The notes: generated by a model not told the origin, from the letters alone. Positions 1-10,617 are shown, counted from the stretch's first letter. The stretch: 64,000 nucleotides of DNA from Dastarcus helophoroides (GCA_028583605.1 CM053333.1:28995302-29059301), one strand, 5' to 3'. Translations and numbers: made by a program.

Positions 1-2116
1 ATAAAATCTTTAATAACAAAAGAAAAGGTGCTTGCATATGCACAGCGAATACGAAGATATTAAAAGAGAAATGATGTTTCTCAACAAAAGAGACTTTTTA
101 AAGAAAATGGAAAAAAGTTCTGCCAACAGTTAAAAACAAAAGTACAGAGATCACAAAAGCACCATCACAAAATGAAATAGAAGCCTTTTGGAAGGATCGG
201 TAAGAAGCAAATGCAAGGCACAACTCAAAAGCAGAGTTGAGAAAAAGAGAAGAGAAATCTACGCAGAAAGTACCTTTTATGTTAATCGAAGAGATCACCT
301 TCAGAGACATAGAAAAGGCCTTATCAAATGCAGCAACTGGAAAGGAGCCGATTTGGACAAAATACCAAATTTCTGGTTAAAAAAATTTCACGCTACACAT
401 AAGGCATTCGCTCACGCGTTAAATGAACTCAAAAAACACCCAGAACAAATCCCAGAATGGGTTACGCAAGGTATTAGTTTTCTGCATCCAAAAACAGAAG
501 ACACAAGCAAAGCGAATAATTACCGACCAATAACATGCCTATCAATTATCTATAAATTCATCACCAAAATATTCTCGGATAAAATATATGAGCATCTAGC
601 AAATAACAATCTACTACCAGCTGAGCAAAAAGATTGCTCCAGGGGTTCTTTGGGATGCAAGGAACACCTGTTATTAAATAAGCTAATCATGAAATACGGT
701 AAAGAAAAGAAAAGGGGATTGGCCATGGCTTGGATAGACTATGAAAAAGCGGTCGACAGCATTCCAAACAGTTGGATAAAACAAGTTATGCAAATATATC
801 ATCTAGATCCCGAAATAGTCCACTTCTGCACAAGGGCTATGAAAAAATGGAATACGAAGGCAAGATTGACAACAGAACAAGGAGTGATAAAAACTGATAC
901 CATAAAAATTAACAAAGAAATCTTTCAAGGTGCCTTGCTGTCCCCCCTTTTATTATTCTGCATGTGTTTAATATCCTTATCAAGAGAGCTGCGTGAAAGT
1001 CACCACGGATATAAAGTACAGAAAACATCGGTTCACCTCCTACTTACTATACATGGATGATCTAAAACTCTTCAGTTGCAATAAAGATGGAGTTAATGAC
1101 ACGTTAGGCATTGTGAAACAATTCAGTGAAGATGTCAATATGCAATTTGGACTAGACAAGTGCGTTAAGCTAGTCATACATAAAGGGCAGATTAAACCCG
1201 CAGAAAACCTACAGATGGACGAACAAATTAAAATTACAAACCTTGAACCTGAAAAGGCATATAAATATCTAGGAATGACAGAAAACCGCGACATCGAACA
1301 TGCTGAGATGAAAGACAAGATAAAAAAAGAGTATGTTTGAAGAATAAGGTTAATATTAGGCACAGAACTTACAGGAAAAAATAAAATATCAGCGATTGGT
1401 AATCTAGCAATGCCCGTACTAGAATATAGTTTTAATATTATAAATTGGACAAAAGAGGAACTTAGTCAATTGGACAGGAAGACCCGTAAGCTTCTGACCA
1501 CGTATAATTTACTACATCCTAGAGCAGTGGATAGAGTTTACTTACCTAGATTAGAGGGTGGTAGAGGACTTCGTAAAGTAGAAACAGCTTATAAAGCAGC
1601 AATAGTAGGACTATCCACACAAGAAAAAGAACATGTCAAACATATAGTCTCTGCATGTCCTCAGCTACCAAAACAAAATATGTCAAAAGACACAATCGAG
1701 TATGCACATACATACATTGGGTTGTGAGTAAAAATTATGGTATAAAAGTTTCTGCTAAATGGTATCAACATGCACCTCAACTTACTCAGTCGAAAGGGGA
1801 TATTGTGTTGTTGTACGACCAACAAATACATACTGATCGAACCACTTATGCTAATAAACCTGACGTAGTCATCAGGGACCTGAAATAAGGCACTTTTTTG
1901 ATAGTCGATGTGGCAATCCATGCTGATAGCAATGTAGATAATAAAGAAGTAGAAAAAATAATAAAATATACAGATCTGGAAATAGAAATCCAACGTATGT
2001 GGAAATTAAGAACAGAAATAGTACACATAATTGTAGGATATTTGGGTACTGTGTCAAAGAGGTTCATATACAATGTGAATGATATTCCTGGAAACATCAA
2101 TAGAAACATAATTCAA
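1..2116 (+). pseudogene. R4/Dong reverse transcriptase-endonuclease, frameshifted
   Basis: This is the remnant of the single element polyprotein that nicks its target and copies its RNA into DNA there. Reading across frames, I see an N-terminal basic segment (AQRIRRY at about 37-60), the RT fingers motif NYRPITCL (about 520-545), a palm block AWIDYEKAVDS (about 727-760), IFQGALLSPLL (about 920-955), and the catalytic YMDD box (1050-1061). The YMDD box is reached only after a frame change near 1025. A TGA at 1338-1340 interrupts the thumb, and the frame then continues to 1727. The restriction-like endonuclease shows HIVSAC of the zinc motif and NKPDVVI followed by a stop and IVDVAIH, the PD...D catalytic pattern (about 1850-1915). 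The first cysteine pair of the zinc motif is missing, probably deleted near 1630. The frame ends at a stop at 2117-2119. No function is expected. Confidence 0.88.
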
Positions 2117-2243
2117 TAAACAGCATTATACGGCACTGCAAGTATATTGCGTAAAGTTCTTGGATAAAAGTAGCATCTGATATGAGGAGCCGGGTACATT
2201 CCTGATGAGAGATTGCCGGGAAATAGGTTTACCGAGTTAATGA
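1..2243 (+). mobile_element. R4/Dong-clade non-LTR retrotransposon, copy 1 (5' end outside window)
   Basis: The body is one decayed protein-coding region (reverse transcriptase then restriction-like endonuclease), followed by about 120 bases of non-coding 3' sequence that ends directly in an (AAT)n tract at 2244-2268. Motif order and the TAA-repeat junction match the R4/Dong clade, whose Dong member is known to insert in TAA repeats. The left end lies beyond the window, so total length is unknown. Several frameshifts and stops make it a dead copy. Confidence 0.88.
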
Positions 2244-2268
2244 AATAATAATAATAATAATAATAATA
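2244..2268. repeat. (AAT)n microsatellite at R4/Dong junction
   Basis: About eight AAT units form the 3' boundary of copy 1 and the left boundary of the next R4/Dong fragment. This fits insertion into, or copying of, a TAA microsatellite target. Confidence 0.95.
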
Positions 2269-2790
2269 TCCAATCAAAAAATCAAAAAGGAAAGATGGGT
2301 TGAAACTCAGAGAATAGAAATAATGAACAACGAAGAACTCGAAACATACAAATATCAGGGAATTCAGCAAAACGCCAGACTGGACCACAAACAAATAAAA
2401 ATACAAATAATTCAAAAATATAAAAAAGGAATATCCTAAACTGGAAAATAAACTCGAAAAATCTTATAAAAACCATCAATATCTACGCAATACCACTTTT
2501 GACGTATTTATTTGGAATCATCAAATGGGCAATCACACATACTGAGGTACTGAGGTACTCACCAACAAGAACAAGAGGCGAACTTCACAACAAAGACTAT
2601 CACGCAGCACGCGAAGAAAATATTGATGTGTATACGATGACCCATCAGAAACCACCTAGAGCACAAGACTCGCAGGAGGTCCTGATCACAAGCGAATTCT
2701 ACAGAGCGCTGACTGAATTTCGTAGCACTGACTCAACGCAAAGGTACCCCTTCCTAAAACAAAATAACTAAGATTAGCAATAGCAACAGC
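2269..2790 (+). pseudogene. R4/Dong fragment, post-RT region
   Basis: Starting immediately after the AAT tract, the translation gives ETYKYQGIQQNARLDHKQI and then, in other frames, a YLFGIIKW-like block near 2505-2530. This corresponds to the KYLG and YSFGIIKW blocks just downstream of the RT palm in the better preserved copy at 42550-42700. The fragment is therefore a 5'-truncated R4/Dong copy starting at the thumb. Beyond about 2600 the match fades. No endonuclease motif is visible, and multiple stops make it non-functional. Confidence 0.65.
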
Positions 2791-4556
2791 CACAATGAAT
2801 AAAAAAAATCGTTCCGCAATATCTTTTCAACACATCAAGAGAATTCTCAGACCTGCAGACCACAATATATGTCGCAGCTGTGGCTGTAGTAAGAGCCATT
2901 GGAGGCACTGTTGAATCGCCAAGCTCGCATCACAATTGAACCAAAAAAGACATACCACACTGGGAAGGAAGATTTGAAAATGGAAAATAAGGCCTTAGAA
3001 AGACATTGAAAGACTTCATCAATATTTAGAAGGCAACCCAGAAAGAAGCTGCTGAAACACATAAATAGAGTGAAAAGCTCATCAACGAAACACACACGAT
3101 ACCACCCCGATAACACCCAAATATTGGAAATACTCGACATTTTAAAACAGCCACTGTTAGTTAAGGCCCAAAGACTTATGAGATATGGGGAGGCCAGCCA
3201 AAGAAAGCATCAAAACAAACTATTCAATACCAATGAAAAGTTTTAAAAAACAAAAATCCGGAGAAAACAAAGTGATCGGTGCGAGGAAAATAAAAACTTA
3301 TTATTTTGATATATGGTCAAGTCAGAACAAACACAATGAAAATGCTGCATGGATAAAATGTGAACAAAAATATTTGGCCAACCTGACTCCCAGGGACGAC
3401 TCTGTGATCACGGTAGAACAGCTCGGTCAAGCAATAAATTGTACATATTATTGAAAAGCTCCTGGCTTAGACAAAATCCACAATTTTTGGATTAAACGCT
3501 TTAAAGCAACGCATGAACCCCTTGCATTTCATTTCAATAACTTTTTAAAACATTTAAACCAAATACCATCATACCTGTCTGCAGGCATCACTTTCTTGCT
3601 ACCAAAAGACAAAAACACTCACGACCAGTCAAAGTACCGCCCGATGACATGTCTAAGCAGCATTTATAAAATCTTTAGATTGTGTATTTTAGCAAAGATT
3701 TAACAGTATTTGGAAAAGAATAGCACAGGCTGAGGAACAGAAAGGATGTATTAAAGGGTCACAAGTATGCAAGGAACAATTCATAATTGACAGCGTGATA
3801 TCCCAGTAGGCCATCCGGATATATCGCAATATATACACTGCCTTTATTGATTATAGAAAAGCTTTCGACTGGGTGCCTCACAGCTGGCTTATTCAAGTCC
3901 TCTGCATCTACAAGATTGAGTCTAAATAATTAAAACATTGCAACATTTAATGGCAGTATGGCAGGCTACTCCACATTTAAGTCTTGGCAGCACCAATATC
4001 AAGTGAAACTCGATAAAGATCCTTAAAGGTATATTTCAAGGCGACAGTTTAAGCCCAATATGGTTTTGTCTTGCTTTAAATCTACTGTCGTCCATGTCGC
4101 CCTGAATAGAACTGATTATGGATTTCCAATCAAAAATGGCAACCTTATAAAACACCGCATAATACATCTAATGTACATGGACGATATCAAACTATATGGA
4201 TCCACAGGCAGACAAATACAACAGCTGCTCCACTTCACAGAAACTTTCCCTAGTGATATACAGATGTCATTTGGTCTTTACAAATGCAAAACGCTGAGTA
4301 TAAATCAGGGAAAGAATGAACCTAAAAGATATGAAACTATGGAAGAAACTTACATTGACTCAATGAGTGAATAAGACACGAATATCCAGGTCTACTGCAA
4401 TCACGACAAATTAAACATAAGAAAGTTAAAGAAAGAACCATAGCAGAATATATAAATAGAGTCAGAGCAATATTTTAATCAAAATTAACTGGTGAAAACA
4501 ATTTCAAGTCTATTAGCACATGTGCAATACCAGCACCAATAACGTTTTTTTGTTTC
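2791..4556 (+). pseudogene. R4/Dong N-terminal and RT region, heavily decayed
   Basis: This is a second partial copy covering the part missing from the fragment to its left. A basic N-terminal region (2940-3240) is followed by an open stretch at 3185-3454 that ends at an in-frame stop just before KAPGLDKIHNFWIKRF (3457-3504). RT motifs follow in shifting frames: KYRPMTCLSSIYKIF (about 3630-3675), AFIDYRKAFDWVPHSW (about 3840-3885), GIFQGDSLSPIWFC (about 4030-4070), and LMYMDDIKLYGS (about 4168-4203) with FGLYKCKTLS after it. The last recognisable piece is a CAIPAPITFF-like block near 4520-4556. There is no endonuclease and no TAA tail, so the right end is truncated or replaced. YMDD is intact, but frameshifts and stops kill the gene. 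Confidence 0.82.
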
Positions 4557-6643
4557 AGAATGATCACGACATTGCGATCTTACTATCTACTACTTTCTCA
4601 GACAATCTGAAATATATGTACAATTATCTGTTGCATAGTTATATATCGGATTGCAAGCTAACAAATCGTTTAAGTGTTTAACCACAATATGGCACACTAC
4701 AGATCACTGAAAAATTCTAGCGTTAATGGAAAATCGACCTAATGAGATGTGTCATTTAGCAGCTGGATATGAAATGACAGAGGCCAGGTGGAAGTCCATA
4801 ATATATTAATTTGTTGAGGAAAGACTGTGGCAGACTTTGTCGAAGGCTTTTAATTATTCGTATTTTTCCATACGTGAATTCGAGGCATGGGTAACATACG
4901 CCATTCGAGATGTGATTCCATCTATTTGAGGACTTTTACGTTGAAAATCTTTATCCATTACTTCAGATCTAATACGCAACAAAGATATAAGGCGATAGTT
5001 ATTTTCCAGATCTCTTATTTCCTTTTTTAGCAGATTTCAAGGAATTGGAAATACACATTTGCTGTAGCAAAGTGGGAAAAATCTTTTTAAAAATAAAAAA
5101 TTATTTTTTTTTTGCTTCCCTTAGATAATATTTGTGATATTTTAAAACTCTTGTAAACAATTTTTTTTCCTGGAAACTGCTATACTCAGATACAAAATTA
5201 ACCCAATAAATGTTTTAGTTGAATGTAGAAATATGTTTGATGCAAATTTGGTGTTATTCAAATATCATGGGCTTATATTTAATGAACCAAAAATGATAAA
5301 GAGATCTCGTTGTTGCACCCAATATCATCTTCTCTCAGATCCTTCGCTTTAAACGCTAAATTAATTGATTATATTTGTGGACAAAAAATGTATAAATTAT
5401 AATCGATAGTTGAATAATTATCTGATGGCAGAAAGGATGTACTTATAAAATGTCGTTGGCTTGGCAAGGCTCGGCGTTTTATTAATATTTCACTTTTACA
5501 GGCCTGTCATGTACAGACTGTCTATAAAAACCGCCTTTTTATGCAAATATAAATTTCAAATTATCGGAGCGACATATGAACTTTTATTGTTCACTTCATG
5601 ATCGATAACCCCTCTTTCCGACTTGATTCCAAAAATTTAGATTGAACTTTTATACTTAATAGCGTTGCTGCATTCGCTCGATTTTAATTACTTTTGTTTG
5701 AGTTTCTTATGAAACAGAAGTGAGTTATTTCACAATAATAGCCAGTAATCAATAAGGAGAGGATTAGGCCTTATAGAAAACCCAAGTCAGGTAACCAATT
5801 GGGTGTATACTGAAGGATATCTGCTCGTCGTTTTTCAAACGTCAAATAGGGTAGGTCAGCACTTCTTAACCACGTTTTAAGTCTAATTACTTCCTAAATC
5901 TTTCCAACTTAATTCTATGGGCTATTCTAAAATCAAGATAAGCACTAGATTTTTAATGCATTATAATGAAAGAAAGGTCTAAGATGCTGAATAGCCTTAA
6001 ACAGATCGTTTTACGATCTCTGGAAAAGGCTTTAATTTATTTAACATTTGAAGCCACTCTTCACATACTAGGCACGTAGAACAACGTTATGCTTTTATTT
6101 GGTTTGAATTGTTTTAGTTTGAGATTTATCAATTTCATGCATTACATGAACACTTCTTCCCTTATTGCCGATAGTGAGTAGTAATATTTGAAGGACAATT
6201 ATTAATCTATGGCTATTATCAAAGGTACACTAATCAAATATTTATTTATCCCTTTCACATTTTATAGTTAGTAAAAGGAAGTGGGATATTAGATTATGCA
6301 AACTCTCTTGACACCACTATTGACATAAATCTATTATTCACATAAAATAAAAGAGGGAAACCAAATGTTTTATTACATGATGGTTTATTTTTTATTTTGT
6401 ATTTTCCAACTTAAGCACGAATAAAATTAGCAAAGTTTTAAGACTCTTTTTTTTTTCATCAAATCATTATTACACATAGTATGAACAAAGTTAGGAAATT
6501 TGCCAAAACTTTTTGTAGGTTATCAAAAAGTCTATTGCCAGCTGATCTATTCGCAGTTCTTCAAAATTTAGATTGGTAATGTTTTCAAATAGAGTATTAC
6601 TTAGATATATGTACTCAACATTAAAAAAATATTCTAATTATAA
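4557..6643. other. No recognisable gene
   Basis: AT-rich sequence with stops in all frames. I see no RT, transposase or RNA-gene motif and no long inverted or direct repeat here. It may be old repeat or ordinary intergenic DNA. Confidence 0.6.
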
Positions 6644-6645
6644 TA

Positions 6646-7270
6646 CAGGGTGAGTCAGACAGAATAGACCAACCTTAAACCGGAAATCCTAGACACCAAA
6701 ATATTACGATTGAGCTCAATCCTTATGCCAATGTCACTAGTTTAAGATATACAAGGCTTTCGAAGTTTAATCCGGTGATAGTCGTGCCGGATCTCTCAGA
6801 CCAAACCGATTATATTTTTTGTGATAACGTAAACATGATAACGTTTCATGTAGTGCCCCTTCGTCTATCTTCCTAAAATGTAATAATTATGTGTATACAG
6901 TACCTTTTTGTATAAAAAATGTTGCTTTTTATGATTATGGCACTTTTGTGTCGAAATATTGCAATACAAAAAAGTTACGGCAAAAAATAATCGCGGGCAA
7001 CCCCCTACACACCACGCTACTGCTTATTTAAAAAATATGTTACATGAGAATATGCCTAATCCAATTTTTTAACTGCTTGCCCAATTTCATGACTTTGCTA
7101 CTAACCGTTAACTTTTTGTAGTAAAAAAACCACTTTAGTGGCGCCATCTTTAAATGGTCATATCTCCGTTAGGAGGCAATTTAAAGAAAAAAATGTATTT
7201 CAACATTTTTCATATTTTAATGTGTAGAATATGCTCCTGAAGTAGCGGCCCGGACTTTTGTAACACCCTG
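6646..7270. mobile_element. TA-flanked MITE with CAGGGTG ends
   Basis: The stretch begins CAGGGTG after TA and ends CACCCTG before TA. With the flanking bases the two ends are exact inverted copies of AATACAGGGTG (6642-6652 and 7264-7274). TA duplication and these ends are typical of small non-autonomous mariner-type elements. There is no coding sequence inside. The inverted repeats are very short here, unlike the long ones of the element at 30440-31425 with the same terminal heptamer. Confidence 0.6.
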
Positions 7271-7699
7271 TATTGCTATTAGCTCCAGCAGTCATTCAAG
7301 TGACAGTGTAAGTACTGATTTTTCGTGAGAGACCCAACGCGACTAAATAAGCATCATTTCTTATATGTTGTCTTTTTGAGCATCTATTATTATTTTTATC
7401 TTGCTTATGCACAAACACTCTCCTATAAAGGTGTCATATTTATGTATTTAAAATCAGTTTGTGTAAAAAATTAAAAAATATTGAATTGAATCTTTTTAAC
7501 AAGAATTATGAATTAAAATCTATTTTACTAATATGGTTTTATTTTTAACTTTGCTATTCACATTTGTTTAAAGTAAACGTATTTTCAGTAATTTTTAAGA
7601 TGTAAAAAGCAATTAAAGGTTCCAATCACTTAATTTTACAAAAGTGGGGCAAAAAATTGTATTGGTCTGTGAAACTCAGCGCGGGCATATTTTCCCCAA

Positions 7700-7960
7700 A
7701 GAGTTGCGCGACTACCGCCCGGTTAAATTTTATTATAAATTTTCTCAATAATTAAAAAAGTTTTAATGCTATAAATTTAAAAATTAGCAGTTTTATGTGT
7801 TTTGGTGTGAGAATTACGAATTGTGGTCTTATTTTACCTTACCCCTAGAAGGCGCTAGTTTCATATTATTATTGACGTAAATTAAAACGTACTTTTTTAT
7901 CTGTTAGGTAATACTTTGAACAAATAAAGAATATGAAAGAACCAATTTTACAAAGAAAAC
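7700..7960 (+). repeat. Dispersed repeat with GGCGCTAGTTT motif, copy 1
   Basis: A segment with TTCTCAATAATTA, GATGCTATAAA-like and AGAAGGCGCTAGTTTC-like blocks in fixed order. It recurs at 34430-34650 on the same strand and at 17120-17290 on the opposite strand. Class unknown; probably an old MITE. Confidence 0.6.
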
Positions 7961-8204
7961 CAACTCCTGTTTAGGTCGTCTAAATCTACCGGTTTTTAAG
8001 TTATTTGAATTTAAAAGATTCTATTTTTACATAATTCTTTTATTCTTAAAATATGCAAATATTAGGATAAGCAATCAAAACAATAGTAAATAATAATAAC
8101 AATTTTTAGGTAATTGACACAATAACAAACTTCAAATCCAATGTTGGAAATGTCTATCACCTACCCTAAGAAATTTTAAATTACACTTTCTTAAATATCA
8201 GAAT

Positions 8205-8410
8205 AAAATTGAAATAAAGAACTTGTCCCCTAAAACCAAGAAAGATTAAAAAACATAATAAAGGTTGCTCTAATGCGTTTCGACAGCCAAGCTGTCATCT
8301 TTAGTTTCTCTCCGAAAATGACAGCTTGGCTGTCGAAACGCGTTAGAGCAACCTTTGATGTTTTTTTAATATTTCTTGGTTTAAGGGGACAAGTTCTTTA
8401 TTTCTATTTT
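8205..8410. repeat. Palindromic PLE pLTR fragment (inverted repeat)
   Basis: Left arm about 8205-8302 and right arm about 8314-8410 are near-complementary, with a short centre of about 11 bases. Each arm holds the block ATGACAGCTTGGCTGTCGAA and then AGAGCAACCTTT, CTTGGTTT and GGGACAAGTTCTTTA. The same block follows the PLE gene near 8700-8745 and recurs alone at 26262-26340. This is therefore a tail-to-tail junction of two PLE terminal repeats. The hammerhead-like core is damaged in both arms (CCGAAAA and CTAAAGA where CTGAAGA is expected). Confidence 0.7.
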
Positions 8411-8412
8411 TG

Positions 8413-8443
8413 AAGATAACCAAGGACCAGTCCGTTCCATCAA
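8413..8443. repeat. Short dispersed repeat GATAACCAAGGACCAGTCCG
   Basis: A block of about 30 bases starting GATAACCAAGGACCAGTCCG directly abuts the palindromic pLTR. It recurs at about 57147-57177. It is probably part of the PLE terminal region. Confidence 0.55.
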
Positions 8444-8699
8444 ACAAAAATCAAAATAAAAGTTTCCCTATTATTTTTAAATGTATTTGTGGCTTTTTGG
8501 GTTATTTTTCGCAATTCCCGAAGAGAATTTAATTCTACCTGATAATCAAAATACTCCTTTAAAAAATTATGGTTATATCTGCGCCTGAAAAAATCATAAA
8601 AACATACACTGAAATGTTTAAATGCAAATAATTTTAAAACCGTTACTTGAGATACAACACTTGTACCCTGCAACCAAGAAAAATTAGAAAACTCAATAA

Positions 8700-8760
8700 A
8701 GGTTCCTCTAACGCGTTTTGACAGCCAAGCTATCATTTTCAGGAAGATACTAACACCTAA
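8700..8760 (-). ncRNA. Degenerate hammerhead-like motif in PLE terminal repeat
   Basis: On the minus strand the block reads CTGAAAATGATAGC, then TTG, then GCTGTC, then AAAACGCGTT. Compared with the better copy at 26262, CTGAAGA has become CTGAAAA and GAAA has become AAAA. The position downstream of the nuclease gene is where PLE hammerheads are known to lie. It is unlikely to cleave. Confidence 0.45.
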
Positions 8761-8884
8761 TCCTAAAATTTTCCCTTACATAATAAGAATATCCACTTCG
8801 TGCATGATCGACCGCATCTCAACGCGCATGCGCATCTAATTATATACGTCGCAATGTCAAAATTCCTTATCTATCAAGCTTAAC

Positions 8885-9958
8885 TATTTTTAACAGAGAT
8901 GAATGGCCTAAAGGCTCAGCGCAACCATTCATAAGGTTGTATCCAGTCTTATGGATGGCTAAGCTTTCACATGCATTTAACATATAATTCTTATTTACTA
9001 CTCTTAACAATTTAATATTATTATCTATCCTATGATCTTATCTAAAAGCATGTCGAGCCACACTTGACTTCTCTGTTCTTCCTTACTTCAAATGAGCCAA
9101 ATGCTCCTTCAGTCGGATTTTGAGAGATCGCCTAGTCTGCCCGACATACTTTTGAGGACAATGTTTACATAAAATTTAATAAATACCGGACTTGTCCGTT
9201 TGCTTTACTTTATCCTTTAAACTACCCAAAAACGAATTTAATTTGCCGTTGGAACTATAAACAAGCCAAAAGCCCTGTTTTCGTAAAATTTTACCCAAAT
9301 CATGCGTAAGCGAGGGTTTAAATGGAAGTGAGACGAACTTAAAGTTTTTGTTTTCATCAGCTCGGAAAGTTGTAATATTCACCAACTGACATTTAAATTT
9401 TTTCTCATTAATAATTTTATAAGTAATATTTGGATTGAACCCATTAACCTCAGCTATATGTTCAATTGTCTTTAACTCCTTTCCGAATCTTTCCCTTTTA
9501 AGAGGAAGACTGAGAAGGCGATGGGTAAGAAAGTTGAAGTTTGCCATTTTGTGTTGTATGCAATGGTTGAAGTCGGAAGTTATATAGCGGAAGGTACTGG
9601 AATCTGTCCTATATACGTCAAATTCTAATCTATTTTTATGCCTAATAACTAAAGTGTCCAAAAATGTCAATGCTCTTCCTTTCTCCAACTCTACGGTGAA
9701 TTTAACCGTTGGAAAACGTGAAATTAGTACATCAATGAAATCATCTAAATTTTGATTTTTTGTGTTAGAAATAGCAAAAATGTCATCTACATATCTAACC
9801 CATACCCTGGGAAACAAACTACATTCATTTTTAAGACGATTTTTTAAAACACTCATGAAGAGCTCAGCCATGAAAGGTGACAAAAAATTTCCCATGGCTG
9901 CGCCCTCAAGTTGTTCATAAAATTCCTTATTATTAATAACGAATTTTACCTTACCCAT
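8885..9958 (-). pseudogene. Penelope-like reverse transcriptase and GIY-YIG endonuclease
   Basis: PLEs encode an RT related to telomerase and, in the endonuclease-bearing types, a C-terminal GIY-YIG nuclease. The translation shows FYEQLEGAAMGNFLSPFMAE, then RYVDDIF with the catalytic aspartates, then LTFLDTLVIR, then the thumb region with FNPNITYKIINEKKFKC. The nuclease begins KSGIY, is cut by a stop at 9176-9178, and continues ILCKHCPQKYVGQTRRSL. Two further in-frame stops follow, then NACESLAIHKTGYNL with the expected glutamate. The open frame formally extends upstream to 10129, but its first 57 residues are antisense of the opposed PLE fragment, so I place the real boundary near 9958. It is dead because of stops, but well enough preserved to assign. 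Confidence 0.9.
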
Positions 9959-10091
9959 CGCCTTCTGAGTCTTCCTCCTAGTAAAGAAAGATATGGAAAG
10001 GAGTTGAAGATAATTAAACATATAGCTGAGGTTAATGGGTGTGATCCAAATATTGTTTATAAAATTATTAATAAGAAAAAATTCAAATGTC
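9957..10091 (+). pseudogene. Penelope-like RT fragment in opposite orientation
   Basis: The plus strand encodes FYLTHRLLSLPPSKERYGKE, then KHIAEVNGCDPNIVYKIINKKKFKC, closely matching the thumb region of the minus-strand PLE next to it. The two PLE pieces meet head to head. The match ends at about 10091, where the hammerhead-bearing repeat starts. Confidence 0.85.
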
Positions 10092-10137
10092 ACGTCTGTG
10101 AATTCTTTAGTACTTACTTGTCGGAACATTTGTTAGC

Positions 10138-10210
10138 ATTCGAGTCGGATATACCAAACTGACCAGATCTAACAAGATCGAAACCGGTCTTTGGTTTCCA
10201 AACTTCGAAT
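10138..10210 (+). ncRNA. Hammerhead ribozyme, first copy, core mutated
   Basis: Same fold as the copy 369 bases downstream, but the core reads CTGACCA instead of CTGACGA. The G8 equivalent at 10164, needed for catalysis in known hammerheads, is C. A change at 10146 also breaks one pair in helix I. GAAA and the ACCGGTC cleavage segment are kept. Predicted inactive. Confidence 0.7.
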
Positions 10211-10506
10211 CTAATAAATGTTCAAATTTATTGGTCTGTGCATTTGAATCCTTGTCTTCTGGGAAATTGTTCCTAGAGAGCAACTACTTCGCTAGATGGC
10301 AGTGTTTCAACTGTTGGTAGTTCAGCTACCTATGATTCACTATACACGCCTGGATGGCTGCATGAATTTGTAGTCTAGGTTGCATTCTACTTGCATACGA
10401 AATTGCTGGCGATGGCCATAGTTTCTCTATGGACCAATAAGTGATAGAGTCACACGCTTGACGTCTGTGAATTGTTTAGTACTTACTTGTCGGAACATTT
10501 GTTAGC

Positions 10507-10579
10507 ATTCGAGTTGGATATACCAAACTGACGAGATCTAACAAGATCGAAACCGGTCTTTGGTTTCCAAATTTCGAAT
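10507..10579 (+). ncRNA. Type I hammerhead ribozyme with complete core
   Basis: The core CTGACGA (10528-10534) is followed by helix II GATCT/AGATC with an AACA loop (10535-10548), GAAA (10549-10552), the palindrome ACCGGT forming a minimal helix III (10552-10557), and the cleavage nucleotide C10558 in a GUC context. Helix I pairs ACCAAA (10522-10527) with TTTGGT (10559-10564), then TTGGA with TCCAA, then ATTCGA with TCGAAT, separated by small internal loops. All invariant hammerhead residues are present. The minimal helix III is like that of known PLE and retrozyme hammerheads, which can work as dimers. Seen in sequence; activity is inferred. Confidence 0.85.
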
Positions 10580-10617
10580 CTAATATATGTTCAAACCTAT
10601 TGGTCTTTGCATTAGAA

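Larger units (their letters stand above)
8450..9958 (-). mobile_element. Penelope-like element, 5'-truncated, with pLTR
   Basis: Read on the minus strand, this is a PLE running from the RT palm through a GIY-YIG endonuclease into a terminal repeat near 8700-8745. It ends at or near the palindromic pLTR pair. Its 5' part is missing because at 9957/9958 the sequence flips into an oppositely oriented PLE fragment. Confidence 0.85.
10092..10617 (+). mobile_element. Retrozyme-like unit: 369-bp period, 1.4 copies
   Basis: The stretch beginning ACGTCTGTGAATT at 10092 recurs at 10461, and about 157 bases are repeated with few changes (10092-10248 and 10461-10617). The spacing is 369 bases throughout, so this is a tandem array of a 369-bp unit with 1.4 copies. 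Each copy has a hammerhead ribozyme fold at the same place (10138-10210 and 10507-10579). It encodes no protein. Known animal retrozymes are small tandem non-coding repeats of a few hundred bases with type I hammerheads and are thought to use PLE reverse transcriptase. Size, arrangement and the adjacent PLE fragment all fit. An alternative is the terminal-repeat region of a PLE. Confidence 0.65.

Noticed and set aside
2190..2220. Hammerhead-like string CTGATGAGAGATTGCCGGGAAA at the R4/Dong 3' end
   Set aside because: CTGATGA and GAAA are present, but the bases between cannot form helix II and the base before GAAA is not complementary to the one after CTGATGA.
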